Shown: one piece after another, positions 17,387-26,345 of the stretch | Position numbering within the stretch: position 1 is the first letter of the stretch | Layout: every line of letters begins with the position of its first letter | Assembly: GCA_022821905.1 (NCBI GenBank) | Contig: JAJECS010000027.1 | Coordinates: 1 to 64,000, forward strand | Source of the DNA: Chloroflexota bacterium | Lineage (GTDB): Bacteria; Chloroflexota; UBA11872 | DNA: 64,000 bases | Direction of reading: 5' to 3' | The notes under the pieces: generated by a model | Seen by the model: the letters and a program-made list of their open reading frames with translations, nothing else | Databases searched by the model: none | What the model was told of the DNA's origin: nothing | Position numbers and translations under genes: made by a program

Positions 17387-18205
17387 ATGCAGCCGGACGC
17401 GATTCGCGCGACGACGACGCTGGACGTGCCGGCGACGGCAAGATGGCCCTACCATTGGCTCAACTGGTCTCCAGGGTCAACCGCTATCGACACTTCGGAT
17501 GCCAACCCGCCGCGCGTGCTCGTTGTTGACGATGAGGCCAGTCTGCGCGCGGCCCTGACCTACAACCTACGCCGGGAGCACTACGCTGTCGAGACGGCCA
17601 GCGACGGCGAGGAAGCGCTGGATCTGGCCCTCACCTCGGACCCCGACCTGATCATCCTGGACCTCATGCTTCCCGGCATGGACGGGCTTGACGTTTGCCG
17701 CCAGATACGCCGCCGCAGCTCCGTGCCCATCCTCATGCTCACGGCCAGAGACGACGAGATCGATCGCGTCGTCGGCCTCGAGATCGGCGCGGACGACTAT
17801 CTGACCAAGCCCTTTTCGATGCGCGAGCTCATCGCGCGGACCCGCGCCATGCTGCGGCGCCGGCAGTTGCTCCGCGCGGAAGTCGCCGCGTCGCAGCAGG
17901 ACGCCAATGTGCTCGAGGCCGCCGGCGTTCGGCTCTCGATCCCCGACCGCGGCGTCGAGGTCGACGGCAGTCCGGTGCAGCTCAAGCCCAAGGAGTTCGA
18001 GTTGCTCGCCTTTCTCATGCGCCACGCCGGCCACGTCTTTTCGGCCGAGCGGCTCATCGAGCGCGTCTGGGGCTACGCGCCGACCAGCGACACGCGCACC
18101 GTCGCGGTCCACGTGCGCAGCCTACGCACCCGCATCGAGGACGATCCCTCGAAACCACGCCGGATTCAGACGCTTCGCGGCGTCGGTTACAGGTTCGTCC
18201 CTTAG
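17387..18205 (+). CDS. phoB: PhoB/PhoP-like OmpR-family response regulator
   Basis: Two-domain transcription factor. Receiver: RVLVVDDEASLRAAL with phospho-acceptor Asp in LIILDLMLPGMDGL, Thr/Lys in MLTARDDE and DDYLTKPFSMREL. C-terminal winged helix: LKPKEFELLAFLMRHAGHVFSAERLIERVWGY to TLRGVGYRFVP. Position directly before phoR and pst genes identifies it as the phosphate regulator. The start is uncertain: the ATG at 17387 leaves a 40-residue non-family extension, and the GTG of RVLVVDD is a possible but very short start. Its stop lies within the Shine-Dalgarno region of the sensor gene. Confidence 0.88.
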   Translation: MQPDAIRATTTLDVPATARWPYHWLNWSPGSTAIDTSDANPPRVLVVDDEASLRAALTYNLRREHYAVETASDGEEALDLALTSDPDLIILDLMLPGMDGLDVCRQIRRRSSVPILMLTARDDEIDRVVGLEIGADDYLTKPFSMRELIARTRAMLRRRQLLRAEVAASQQDANVLEAAGVRLSIPDRGVEVDGSPVQLKPKEFELLAFLMRHAGHVFSAERLIERVWGYAPTSDTRTVAVHVRSLRTRIEDDPSKPRRIQTLRGVGYRFVP

Positions 18206-18216
18206 GAGAACTCGTC

Positions 18217-19590
18217 ATGGGGCTCCGCACGCGGCTCGTGCTCGCCGGCGCGAGCGGTGTGCTCGGCGGCGTGCTGACAGTCTGGATTGCGCTGGCCGCC
18301 AGCGGCGAAGCCTCTCCCGGTCTCGCGGGATGGGCGGTGGCGGGGATCGGCATCGGCCTTGGCCTTGGCGCGGCGCTCACAGTGCACGTCCTGCGCGTGC
18401 CCATGCGCACCATTGCCGCGGTGCGGGACGGCCTCGCCCGCGCCACCGGCGGGCAAGCCGCGTCACCCGTCTTGGCCGAGGGAGCAGGGACCGCCGAGTT
18501 GGCCCGGGTGTTCAATGACGCCGCGCTCCTCCTCGACATCAGGCTTCGCGCCATTCGGCAAAGCCACGCGCAGCTGCGGGCGGTCCTCAGCGCCATGACC
18601 GACGGCGTCGTCATCGTCGACGAGGAGGAGGCCGTGGCGCTGATGAATCCGGCGGCCGGCTCGCTCCTCGGCGTCGAAGCCGAAAACGCCCCGGGGCGTT
18701 CGCTGCCCGACGCCCTGCGCGACCACGAGCTTGTCGCGGCCTGCCAGCGCGCCCGCGAATTGGACGACACCGTGAGCGAGTCGGTGGTCGCGGTTGGACC
18801 GCAGGGGCGATCCGTCCAGGTCGTCGCCACTCCCATCCGGCTGGGCGACATGCGTCACATCGTCCTCGTGCTGCATGACCTCACGGAAGCTCGGGCCACG
18901 GCGGCGGCGCGGCGCGACTTCGTGGCCAACGTGTCGCACGAGCTGCGCACCCCGGTCACGTCGCTCCGGGCCCTGGTCGAGTCGCTCCAAGCGGGCGCGG
19001 CGGACGATCCGGAGCTGCGCACGGACTTTCTCCGACGCATCGACGGTGAGATCGACCGGCTGGCCGCCATGACCGCGGAGCTGCTCGATCTGGCCGCAGC
19101 CGAGGCCGGTCGCATCTCCCGGCAGTTCGAGCGCGTCAACCTGGGCGACCTTGTGCGCCAGTCGGCCGAGCGGCTGCGCCCCCAGGCCGAGCGGAGCGGC
19201 GTCGTGCTCGACATCGACTCGCCCTCCACCGTGCTCAGCGTCAGCGCCGACCCGGAGCAGACCGATCGCATGGTGGTCAATCTCCTGCACAACGCCATCA
19301 AGTTCACGCCGCCGGGCGGCCGTGTGCGCGTCAGCGTCCAGGCCCAGAACGGCGACGCGGTCGTTCGCGTCCAGGACTCCGGCGTCGGGATCGAGCCCGA
19401 GGATCTGCCCCGAGTCTTCGAGCGCTTCTACAAGGCGGATCCTTCGCGGGCCGGCGAAGGCGCCGGGCTCGGGTTGGCCATCGCCAAGCACACCGCCCTG
19501 TCGCACGGCGGCCGCATTTGGGCCGAGTCCGACGGGCCGAATCGCGGGTCGGTGTTCTTCGTGGCGCTTCCGGTTGCCGCCGAGAATTAA
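18217..19590 (+). CDS. phoR: PhoR-like sensor histidine kinase
   Basis: 457-residue membrane sensor kinase. Two N-terminal transmembrane helices (VLAGASGVLGGVLTVWIALA and AVAGIGIGLGLGAALTVHVL) have almost no periplasmic loop, as in PhoR. A PAS domain begins near LRAVLSAMTDGVVIVDEEE. The HisKA H-box is FVANVSHELRTPVTSLRA, and the ATPase domain has N-box NLLHNAIKFTPPGG, G1 VQDSGVGIEPEDL, F-box FERFYKADPSR and G2 GAGLGLAI. ATG at 18217 with AGGAG eight bases upstream; the ORF track start 17695 is a shadow within phoB. Confidence 0.93.
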   Translation: MGLRTRLVLAGASGVLGGVLTVWIALAASGEASPGLAGWAVAGIGIGLGLGAALTVHVLRVPMRTIAAVRDGLARATGGQAASPVLAEGAGTAELARVFNDAALLLDIRLRAIRQSHAQLRAVLSAMTDGVVIVDEEEAVALMNPAAGSLLGVEAENAPGRSLPDALRDHELVAACQRARELDDTVSESVVAVGPQGRSVQVVATPIRLGDMRHIVLVLHDLTEARATAAARRDFVANVSHELRTPVTSLRALVESLQAGAADDPELRTDFLRRIDGEIDRLAAMTAELLDLAAAEAGRISRQFERVNLGDLVRQSAERLRPQAERSGVVLDIDSPSTVLSVSADPEQTDRMVVNLLHNAIKFTPPGGRVRVSVQAQNGDAVVRVQDSGVGIEPEDLPRVFERFYKADPSRAGEGAGLGLAIAKHTALSHGGRIWAESDGPNRGSVFFVALPVAAEN

Positions 19591-19626
19591 GCGAACTCTC
19601 AACTCCCGCTTAATCCCCGTTTAAAG
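19587..19626 (+). promoter_or_regulatory. Candidate Pho box upstream of pstS
   Basis: Four short T(T/C)AA cores occur at 19587, 19599, 19610 and 19621, i.e. spaced 12, 11 and 11 bases. They form tandem units ending ..CTCTCAA, ..CGCTTAA, ..CGTTTAA just before pstS and partly over the phoR stop. An 11-bp phase of direct repeats is the known layout of PhoB/PhoP operators. The match to any specific consensus is loose, so this is an inference. Confidence 0.55.
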
Positions 19627-19713
19627 TTCGCGGACGTGGCTTTAGGTCCGCCCCGTACTTTGCTCGCTGCGGCAGAAATCTAGCCGCGCTAGCCCCAGGA
19701 CCGGGAGGCACGA

Positions 19714-20805
19714 GTGGCCAAGCTGACGAGACGGCACGTAATTCGAGCGATGGGAGCCGGAATGCTCGGAACGGGCGCTGCGGGGATTCTCGCCGCCTGC
19801 GGCGAGCCGGAAGTGGTGATCAAGGAAGTCGAGAAGGTCGTAACCAAGGAAGTCATCGTTGAGAAGATCGTCACGGTTCCGGCGCCGGCGGGCCCGATGA
19901 CTGGGACGATCCTGGCGGACGGGTCGAGCACCGTGGGTCCGGTGACCCAGGCGGTGGCGGAAGAGTTCCGCACCCAGTTCCCCGAGATCCGGGTGCCGGT
20001 GGGAATCTCCGGCAGCGGCGCGGGCTTCAAGAAGTTCTGCATCGGCGAGACCGACATCTCCAACGCCTCGCGGCCGATTAAGGCGTCGGAGATCGAAACC
20101 TGCCAGTCCAACGGCATCGACTTTGTGGAAGTGCCGGTGGCGTTTGACGGGCTGGCGGTGCTGGCAAACCCGGCCAACGACTTCGCCGACTGCCTGACGG
20201 TGGCGGAGCTGCAGAAGATCTGGGAGCCGGCCGCCGAGGACACGATCACGAGCTGGGCGCAGGTGCGCGACGGCTTTCCGGACGAACCGCTGATCCTCTA
20301 TGGGCCAGGCGTGGACTCCGGGACCTACGACTACTTCACCGACGCGATCGTGGGTGAGGAAGGCGCGAGCCGGGGCGACTTCACGCCGAGTGAAGACGAC
20401 AACGTGCTGGTGCAGGGCATCGCGGGCGACCGGAGCGCGACCGGGTTCTTCGGGCTGGCGTACTACGCGGCGAACCAGGACAAGCTGAAGCTGGTGCACG
20501 TGGACGGCGGCGACGGCTGCGTGGCGCCGTCGGCGGAGACGGTGAACACGGGGACGTATCAGCCGCTGTCGCGGCCGCTATTCATCTACATCTCGGTGCC
20601 GGCGGCGGAGCGGCCGGAAGTGCAGACGTTCATCGAGTTCTACTTGAAGAACGCGGGCACGCTGGCGGGCGACGTGGGCTATGTCTCACTGCCGCCGAAC
20701 ATCTACGACCTGGCGCTCAAGCGATTCAACAACCGCGTCACGGGATCGATCTTCGAAGGCGAGGGCGCCAAGGTCGGCGTGTCGCTCGAAGACCTGCTCA
20801 GCTAA
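19714..20805 (+). CDS. pstS: Phosphate ABC transporter substrate-binding lipoprotein PstS
   Basis: 363-residue extracytoplasmic phosphate receptor. The twin-arginine-type N-terminus [25 protein letters not shown] ends in lipobox LAAC. A charged stalk ([21 protein letters not shown]) is followed by the phosphate-binding core [45 protein letters not shown] and [17 protein letters not shown] start with GGGAGG eight bases ahead. A hairpin follows the stop, before pstC. Confidence 0.95.
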   Translation: MAKLTRRHVIRAMGAGMLGTGAAGILAACGEPEVVIKEVEKVVTKEVIVEKIVTVPAPAGPMTGTILADGSSTVGPVTQAVAEEFRTQFPEIRVPVGISGSGAGFKKFCIGETDISNASRPIKASEIETCQSNGIDFVEVPVAFDGLAVLANPANDFADCLTVAELQKIWEPAAEDTITSWAQVRDGFPDEPLILYGPGVDSGTYDYFTDAIVGEEGASRGDFTPSEDDNVLVQGIAGDRSATGFFGLAYYAANQDKLKLVHVDGGDGCVAPSAETVNTGTYQPLSRPLFIYISVPAAERPEVQTFIEFYLKNAGTLAGDVGYVSLPPNIYDLALKRFNNRVTGSIFEGEGAKVGVSLEDLLS

Positions 20806-20853
20806 CCCAATTCCCCCGAGCGCTGTGGAAGCCCCCCACTCTGCTCCCAGCGC

Positions 20854-20889
20854 GCCGGCTCCCGTACCCGCGGATGTACGGGAGCCGGC
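20854..20889 (+). promoter_or_regulatory. 14-bp intercistronic hairpin between pstS and pstC
   Basis: GCCGGCTCCCGTAC and GTACGGGAGCCGGC pair perfectly around the loop CCGCGGAT. There is no U-tract. Placed directly after pstS, it could protect the pstS 3' end or attenuate read-through, giving more binding protein than membrane components. Confidence 0.7.
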
Positions 20890-20932
20890 CAGCCGGGGCT
20901 TTGGCGCCCCGGTGAGCAGGGACCTGTCCCGT

Positions 20933-21910
20933 ATGCTTGGCGCGCGCCTCACCGGTCGGAACCCCGTCGCACAGGACGTGAACAGCTCTCCGGGCGCTCC
21001 CGAAGTTCGCTCGCAATTCGCGCCGCGCCGCCGCCGTGCCTTCATCGAGCGCGGCATCCACGGCGTGCTCTTCATTTGTGCTGCGGTCTCGATTCTCACG
21101 ACCGCCGGCATCATTTTCACGCTGCTGGGCGAGACGCTGGCGTTCTTCCAGGACGTCCCGATCGTCGATTTCCTCACCGGAACGCGCTGGACGCCGCTGT
21201 TCGTCTCGCAGTCGTTCGGCGTCCTGCCGCTGGTCAATGGCACGCTCGTGGTCGCGCTCGTCGCCATCGTCGTGGCCGTCCCGATCGGCCTCATGAGCGC
21301 CATCTTCCTCAGCGAATACGCGCCCGCGCGCGTGCGGGCAGCCATAAAGCCGGTGCTCGAGGTCCTGGCCGGAATTCCGACCGTGGTCTACGGCTACTTC
21401 GCGCTGCTCTTCGTCACACCGATCCTGCGGGACATCTTTCCGCAAACGCAGGTCTTCAACGTGCTCAGCGCGGGCATTGTCATGGGCTTCATGATCCTGC
21501 CCATGATGGCGTCGATCAGCGAGGACGCGCTGCGCGTCGTTCCTCGCACCCTGCGGGAAGGCGCGTTTGCCCTCGGGGCCACACGGTTCCAGGTGACGGT
21601 CCGCGTGGTGGTGCCGGCGGCGCTGTCCGGAATCCTCGCCGCGATCATCCTGTCCGTGTCGCGGGCCATCGGCGAGACCATGATCGTGTCGATCGCCGCC
21701 GGGCAGCAGCCGAAGGTGGGCTTCGATTTGCTGTCGTCGATGGAGACCATGACCGCTTACATCGTGCAGGTCAGCCTGGGCGACACGCCGCAGGACACCA
21801 TCGAATACCGCACGCTCTTCGCGGTGGGCACGCTCTTGTTCCTGATGACGTTCGTGATGAATATCTTGAGCGACTGGATCGTGCGCCGCTATCGCGAGGT
21901 GTATGAGTGA
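20933..21910 (+). CDS. pstC: Phosphate ABC transporter permease PstC
   Basis: Inner-membrane permease with six predicted helices (first: [29 protein letters not shown]). The family segment [47 protein letters not shown] and the EAA-like loop [44 protein letters not shown] are clear. The true start is uncertain among GTG 20912, ATG 20933 and GTG 20978; sequence upstream of the hairpin is not family-like. Its stop overlaps the GTG of pstA by 4 nt. Confidence 0.92.
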   Translation: MLGARLTGRNPVAQDVNSSPGAPEVRSQFAPRRRRAFIERGIHGVLFICAAVSILTTAGIIFTLLGETLAFFQDVPIVDFLTGTRWTPLFVSQSFGVLPLVNGTLVVALVAIVVAVPIGLMSAIFLSEYAPARVRAAIKPVLEVLAGIPTVVYGYFALLFVTPILRDIFPQTQVFNVLSAGIVMGFMILPMMASISEDALRVVPRTLREGAFALGATRFQVTVRVVVPAALSGILAAIILSVSRAIGETMIVSIAAGQQPKVGFDLLSSMETMTAYIVQVSLGDTPQDTIEYRTLFAVGTLLFLMTFVMNILSDWIVRRYREVYE

Positions 21911-22788
21911 GGCAGGAAACCGGGACTCGCTGGCGCCCCCGCATCCGGCAGCGCAAGGCCATTGGGCGCGGCTTTGCCGCGCTCACCATCGTGTCCACCC
22001 TGCTTGGCATCGCCATGCTCGTGGCGCTGCTGGTCGATGTCTTCGGCGACGGCGCGGCGCAAGTGGACGGTCACTTCTTGACGAGCTATCCGTCGCGGTT
22101 TCCCGAGGATGCCGGGCTGCGCTCCGCCCTCCTGGGCACGCTGTGGCTGCTGGTCCTGACGGCTGTCATTGCCTTCCCGCTTGGCGTCGGTGCCGCCATC
22201 TATCTCGAGGAATACGCGCCCGACACCTGGCTCACCCGCTTCATCCAACTCAACATCGCCAACCTGGCCGGCGTGCCGTCGGTCGTCTACGGGCTGCTTG
22301 GACTGGGGCTGTTCGTCCGCTGGTTCGCGCTGGGCCGCAGTCTCATCGCGGGAGCCATGACGATGGCGCTCCTGATCCTGCCGCTCATCATCGTCGCCTC
22401 CCGCGAGGCGATTCGCGCCGTGCCCGACGGCCAACGTGAAGCGTCATACGCCCTGGGCGCCACCAAGTGGCAGACGGTCTTCCGCACCGTGTTGCCGGCA
22501 GCCGGCGGCGGGATCCTCACCGGAACGATCTTGGCGCTGGCGCGCGCCATCGGCGAGACGGCGCCGCTGATCACCATCGGCGCGCTGACCTATATCGCGT
22601 TCGACCCGAGCGGCCCAATGGACCTCTTTACGGTCCTGCCGATCCAGATCTTCAATTGGGTGTCGCTGCCGCAGGAGGGGTTTAGCGAGCTCGCAGCCGG
22701 CGGCATCGTGATTCTGCTTATTGTCTTGTTGCTCGCGAACTCAATCGCGCTCTTCGTCCGATTCCGATTGCAGCGGAGGTTTGATTGA
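21907..22788 (+). CDS. pstA: Phosphate ABC transporter permease PstA
   Basis: 293-residue partner permease of PstC. Six helices; conserved [49 protein letters not shown] and [52 protein letters not shown] start in a GTGA overlap with pstC, and its TGA shares one base with the pstB ATG, so the operon is translationally tight. Confidence 0.95.
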   Translation: MRQETGTRWRPRIRQRKAIGRGFAALTIVSTLLGIAMLVALLVDVFGDGAAQVDGHFLTSYPSRFPEDAGLRSALLGTLWLLVLTAVIAFPLGVGAAIYLEEYAPDTWLTRFIQLNIANLAGVPSVVYGLLGLGLFVRWFALGRSLIAGAMTMALLILPLIIVASREAIRAVPDGQREASYALGATKWQTVFRTVLPAAGGGILTGTILALARAIGETAPLITIGALTYIAFDPSGPMDLFTVLPIQIFNWVSLPQEGFSELAAGGIVILLIVLLLANSIALFVRFRLQRRFD

Positions 22789-23639
22789 TGGAGGCCAACC
22801 CAACGGGAACGCGCAAGCCCAACGTCGAGGCGTCTCCATCGGCCAACGATGCGGCTCAGGCCAACGGCCCCGCCAAGCCCGACGTCCTGATCACCGAAGA
22901 CTTGAAGTTCTGGTACGGAAAGATGCGTGCGCTCTCGGGCATCTCGCTCAACATTCCGCAGCACGAAGTCATGGCCATCATCGGGCCGTCCGGATGCGGC
23001 AAGAGCACCTACCTGCGCTGCCTGAATCGGATGAACGACCTCATTCCGAGTGCGCGCGTCGAAGGGCGCGTCATCTTCGATGGCGAGAACATCTATGCGC
23101 GCAACGTGGACCCGGTGCAGATGCGCCGGCGCATCGGCATGGTGTTCCAGAAGCCGAACCCGTTCCCCAAGTCCATCTACGACAACGTGGCCTATGGGCC
23201 CAAGGTCAATGGCTACCGCGGCTCGATGGACGACCTCGTCGAGCACTCGCTGCGACAGGCGGCGCTCTGGGACGAGGTCAAGGACGATCTCAAGAAGAGC
23301 GGCCTCGATCTCTCCGGCGGTCAGCAGCAGCGGCTGTGCATCGCCCGGGCGCTGGCCGTCGAGCCGGACGTGATCCTGATGGACGAGCCCTGCTCGGCCC
23401 TGGACCCCATCGCGACGACCCGCATCGAAGACCTGATCCGCGAGCTGCGCGAGAGCTACACCATCGTGATCGTCACCCACAACATGCAGCAGGCCGCGCG
23501 AGTTTCCGACCGCACCGCCTTCTTCATGATCGATGAGCAAAGCTCCGGCTCGCTCGTCGAAGTCGACGAAACCCAGCGGCTCTTCACCACACCATCCGAC
23601 CAGCGCACGGAGGACTACATCACCGGCCGCTTCGGCTAG
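22788..23639 (+). CDS. pstB: Phosphate ABC transporter ATPase PstB
   Basis: 283-residue ATPase powering phosphate uptake. Walker [24 protein letters not shown] (typical PstB), Q-loop [22 protein letters not shown], signature [34 protein letters not shown]-loop [13 protein letters not shown]. The ATG at 22788 (TGATG with pstA) has CGGAGG upstream; the ORF track begins one codon earlier at a TTG. A 36-residue polar N-terminal extension precedes the ABC core. Confidence 0.96.
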   Translation: MEANPTGTRKPNVEASPSANDAAQANGPAKPDVLITEDLKFWYGKMRALSGISLNIPQHEVMAIIGPSGCGKSTYLRCLNRMNDLIPSARVEGRVIFDGENIYARNVDPVQMRRRIGMVFQKPNPFPKSIYDNVAYGPKVNGYRGSMDDLVEHSLRQAALWDEVKDDLKKSGLDLSGGQQQRLCIARALAVEPDVILMDEPCSALDPIATTRIEDLIRELRESYTIVIVTHNMQQAARVSDRTAFFMIDEQSSGSLVEVDETQRLFTTPSDQRTEDYITGRFG

Positions 23640-23653
23640 GGAGGAAGGCGCTC

Positions 23654-24388
23654 ATGCCGCGCCAGGAATATATCCAGAGTCTGAATGAGCTCCAGGATGA
23701 GATCTTGCTCGTCGGTTCCATGGTCGACAAGGCGATCCAGCGCGCCGTGGAAGCCCTGCGGACGCGCGACGCCGCGACGGCCCAGGCCGTGATCGACGCC
23801 GACGACGAAATCGACGCGCGTCAGATCCAGCTTGAAGAGCAGGTCATCGACATCATGGCCCGGCAGCAGCCGATGGCCAGCGATCTGCGCCAGCTGGTCA
23901 CTGCCCTCCACGTCGCCGACGAGATGGAACGCATGGGCGACTACGCCGAAGGCATCGCCAAGATCACGCTGCTCATGGGCGAGCAGGCGCCCATCAAGCC
24001 GCTGATCGACATTCCCCGCATGGCTGACATCGCCCGCGAAATGATGCGCGACAGCCTGGACGCGTTGATGGCGCGCGATATCGAGGCCGCGTCGGCCGTC
24101 TGGCAGCGGGACGACGAGGTCGACGAGCTCTACGAGCAGGTCTATCGCGAGCTGGTCACCTACATGATCGAGGACCCGAAGAAGATCGAGCGGGCGACCT
24201 ACTTGATATGGGTCGCCCACAACCTCGAGCGCATTGCCGACCGCGCCACGAATATCGCCGAGCGGGTGATCTTCGTCAGCACCGGCCAGATTCCCACGCG
24301 CGAGGAGTGGTGGGACAAGCGACTCACGGAGCGGGGCAATGGCGCCGGCGGGGGAAGCGAAGACAGGATTCCGCCGGTCGGGGTCTAG
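23654..24388 (+). CDS. phoU: PhoU phosphate-signalling protein
   Basis: 244-residue cytoplasmic negative regulator linking PstSCAB to the PhoR kinase. Two homologous three-helix halves each carry the metal-binding E/D-x-x-x-D pattern: VTALHVADEMERMGDYAEGIAKI and LIWVAHNLERIADRATNIAERVIF. ATG start with a GGGAGGAAGG ribosome binding site. Last of the classic pst genes; arsC follows after 16 nt. Confidence 0.95.
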   Translation: MPRQEYIQSLNELQDEILLVGSMVDKAIQRAVEALRTRDAATAQAVIDADDEIDARQIQLEEQVIDIMARQQPMASDLRQLVTALHVADEMERMGDYAEGIAKITLLMGEQAPIKPLIDIPRMADIAREMMRDSLDALMARDIEAASAVWQRDDEVDELYEQVYRELVTYMIEDPKKIERATYLIWVAHNLERIADRATNIAERVIFVSTGQIPTREEWWDKRLTERGNGAGGGSEDRIPPVGV

Positions 24389-24404
24389 CGGGCGGCGCGA
24401 CGCC

Positions 24405-24836
24405 ATGGCTGCCCCACGGGTGCTGTTCGTCTGCCGGCGCAACGCCGGCCGCAGCCAGATGGCCGCCGCCTTCACGGCGCACCACGGTCAGGGACGGGTC
24501 ATCGTGGCGTCCGCCGGCACCGAGCCTGCCGACTCCGTGGACCCAACGGTCGCCGCGTCGATGCGCGAAGTCGGCATCGATATTCGCCGGAACTTGCCGC
24601 GCCGAATCTCGGAGTCCGACGTCCGCGCCACCGACATTTGCATCACCATGGGGTGCGGCGATCAGTGCCCGGTCCTCCCGAACGTGCGCTACCTCGACTG
24701 GCCCTTCGATGATCCTCACGGCCGTCACCTGGCCGACGTACGCCCGATCCGAGACGGCATCGAACGCAACGTCCAAACGCTGCTCGCCGAGTTGGGAATC
24801 CAGCCCAACCCGACGCCTACGAAGCCTCTGTCGTGA
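24405..24836 (+). CDS. arsC: Arsenate reductase, low-MW phosphatase/thioredoxin type
   Basis: 143-residue reductase converting arsenate to arsenite. P-loop CX5R is in FVCRRNAGRSQMAAAF; the two further redox cysteines lie in TMGCGDQCPVLP, as in thioredoxin-coupled ArsC. YLDWPFDDPHG supplies the usual Asp-Pro loop. The ATG (MAAPRVL) lies 16 nt after phoU, so it is probably co-transcribed with the pst operon. Because arsenate enters cells through phosphate transporters, this linkage makes functional sense. No arsR or efflux gene is adjacent. Confidence 0.88.
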   Translation: MAAPRVLFVCRRNAGRSQMAAAFTAHHGQGRVIVASAGTEPADSVDPTVAASMREVGIDIRRNLPRRISESDVRATDICITMGCGDQCPVLPNVRYLDWPFDDPHGRHLADVRPIRDGIERNVQTLLAELGIQPNPTPTKPLS

Positions 24837-24840
24837 GTCC

Positions 24841-24861
24841 CTTCCCCCTGCAAGGGGGAAG
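24841..24861 (+). terminator. Hairpin after arsC
   Basis: CTTCCCCC-TGCAA-GGGGGAAG is a perfect 8-bp stem directly after the end of the pho-pst-arsC operon. No U-run follows, and the motif with its GCTAGGATGGGGG tail resembles other intergenic repeats here, so termination is only inferred. Confidence 0.5.
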
Positions 24862-24944
24862 GCTAGGATGGGGGTCAAGTCCGAACTCCCAAGTGGAGCC
24901 GCTCCGCCATACCCGCGCCCGTTGTCATCCCTTGCCACCCCAGC

Positions 24945-25055
24945 CTGTCATTCCGAGCGCAGCGAGGAATCTAAGGGGCCGGTGACTGGGCATCGCGCCG
25001 GTCAACTCCTCGCAGCCGCCGGCAGTCCGTCATTCCCGCGAAGGCGGGAATCCAG
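24945..25055. repeat. Two different dispersed palindromes
   Basis: TGTCATTCCGAGCGCAGCGAGGAATCT (about 24948-24974) and CCGTCATTCCCGCGAAGGCGGGAATCCAGG (25029-25055). The second is a near-identical copy of the element at 1488. The 24837-25100 gap otherwise shows no gene. Confidence 0.75.
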
Positions 25056-25100
25056 GCCCAACCGTCCCCGGATGCAAGGGCTTCGTACGCTTCTCGCACC

Positions 25101-26315
25101 ATGACCACCGCCCTCTGGCTCGGCGCGGCACTCTCACTATCCGCCCTCAGCGCCTGGCTTGTGCTGCTCCTGGCGCGCGGCGGTTTTTGGCGCACGGACA
25201 TTCGCCTTCCGGCGATTGGTCCCGCCGGCCCGCCGTCCGAGTGGCCGTCGCTCGCCGTCGTCGTGCCGGCGCGCAACGAGAGTGACGTGCTGCCCCACAC
25301 TCTGCCGGCGTTGCTCGCGCAGGACTATCCCGGTGAGTTGCACATCTACCTGGTCGACGACGAAAGCGACGACGCCACCGCCGACACAGCCCGAGCAATC
25401 GCCGCGAGCGTCGGCGCCGCCGACCGCCTGACGGTCATTCGCAACCGTCCGCCTCCGCCCGATTGGATGGGCAAAACCTGGGCCATGCACACCGGTGTGA
25501 ACGCGGCCTCAGTCGGCCGCCCGGACTTCTTCCTCCTCACCGATGCCGACATTTGGCATCCGCCGGATTCGGCCCGGACGCTCGTGACCGCGGCCCGGGA
25601 GCACGACCTCGACCTGGTCTCGCAGATGGCGATGCTCCGCGTCGACTCCCTCTGGGACCGCCTGCTCATTCCCGCGTTCGTCATGTTCTTCGGCATGATC
25701 TACCCCTTTCGTTGGTCAAACGATCCCAAGCACGCAGTCGCGGCCGCGGCGGGCGGCTGCATGCTCGTCCGAGCCGGCGCCCTTGCGCGCGCCGGGGGCA
25801 TCGAGTCGATTGCCGGCGACGTCATCGATGACTGCGCCCTCGCCCGCCGCATCAAGGACCACGGTCGACCGCACGGTGGACGCATCTGGTTGGGCCTCTC
25901 GCGCGAGGTGCGCAGCGTGCGCCGCTACCGAGGCCTGGGCGACATCTGGTCCATGATCACGCGCTCGGCGTATGCCCAATTGGACTTCGCCGCCTGGCGT
26001 CTGGCCGGCACGGTGATCGGTCTGCTGCTGGTCTTTGTGTGGCCGCCTGTCGCCACCATCCTCGGCGCGGTTGCCCTTGCGACCGGCGCAGCCGCCGCGC
26101 CGTCCGCGTTGCTCCTGTCGTCGGGTCTGACGGCGTGGACGCTCATGGCCGCATCGCTGGTCCCGATGCTGCGCTGGTACGGCACCCGAACGATCGTTGC
26201 GATGGCGCTGCCCATCACCGCTGCGATCTACACCCTCATGACCTTCGACTCGGCTCGCCTTCACTGGACGGGCCGAGGAGGTCGCTGGCGCGGCCGCCGC
26301 GTGAGCGGGCGCTAG
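25101..26315 (+). CDS. Family 2 glycosyltransferase, HpnB-like
   Basis: 404-residue membrane glycosyltransferase. An N-terminal helix precedes the GT-A domain (LAVVVPARNESDVLPHTLPALLAQDYPG..YLVDDESDDATA). The acidic motif is LLTDADIWHPPDS and the RR-like acceptor motif is DDCALARRIKDHG. C-terminal helices are LAGTVIGLLLVFVWPPVATILGAVALA and the following hydrophobic stretches. The layout and the AYAQLDFAAWRL segment match hopene-associated HpnB proteins, but no hopanoid gene is nearby, so a lipid-linked role is inferred. It begins after a repeat-rich gap. Confidence 0.8.
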   Translation: MTTALWLGAALSLSALSAWLVLLLARGGFWRTDIRLPAIGPAGPPSEWPSLAVVVPARNESDVLPHTLPALLAQDYPGELHIYLVDDESDDATADTARAIAASVGAADRLTVIRNRPPPPDWMGKTWAMHTGVNAASVGRPDFFLLTDADIWHPPDSARTLVTAAREHDLDLVSQMAMLRVDSLWDRLLIPAFVMFFGMIYPFRWSNDPKHAVAAAAGGCMLVRAGALARAGGIESIAGDVIDDCALARRIKDHGRPHGGRIWLGLSREVRSVRRYRGLGDIWSMITRSAYAQLDFAAWRLAGTVIGLLLVFVWPPVATILGAVALATGAAAAPSALLLSSGLTAWTLMAASLVPMLRWYGTRTIVAMALPITAAIYTLMTFDSARLHWTGRGGRWRGRRVSGR

Positions 26316-26345
26316 AATCTAGCGCTCGCCGCCGGAAACAGCCGC

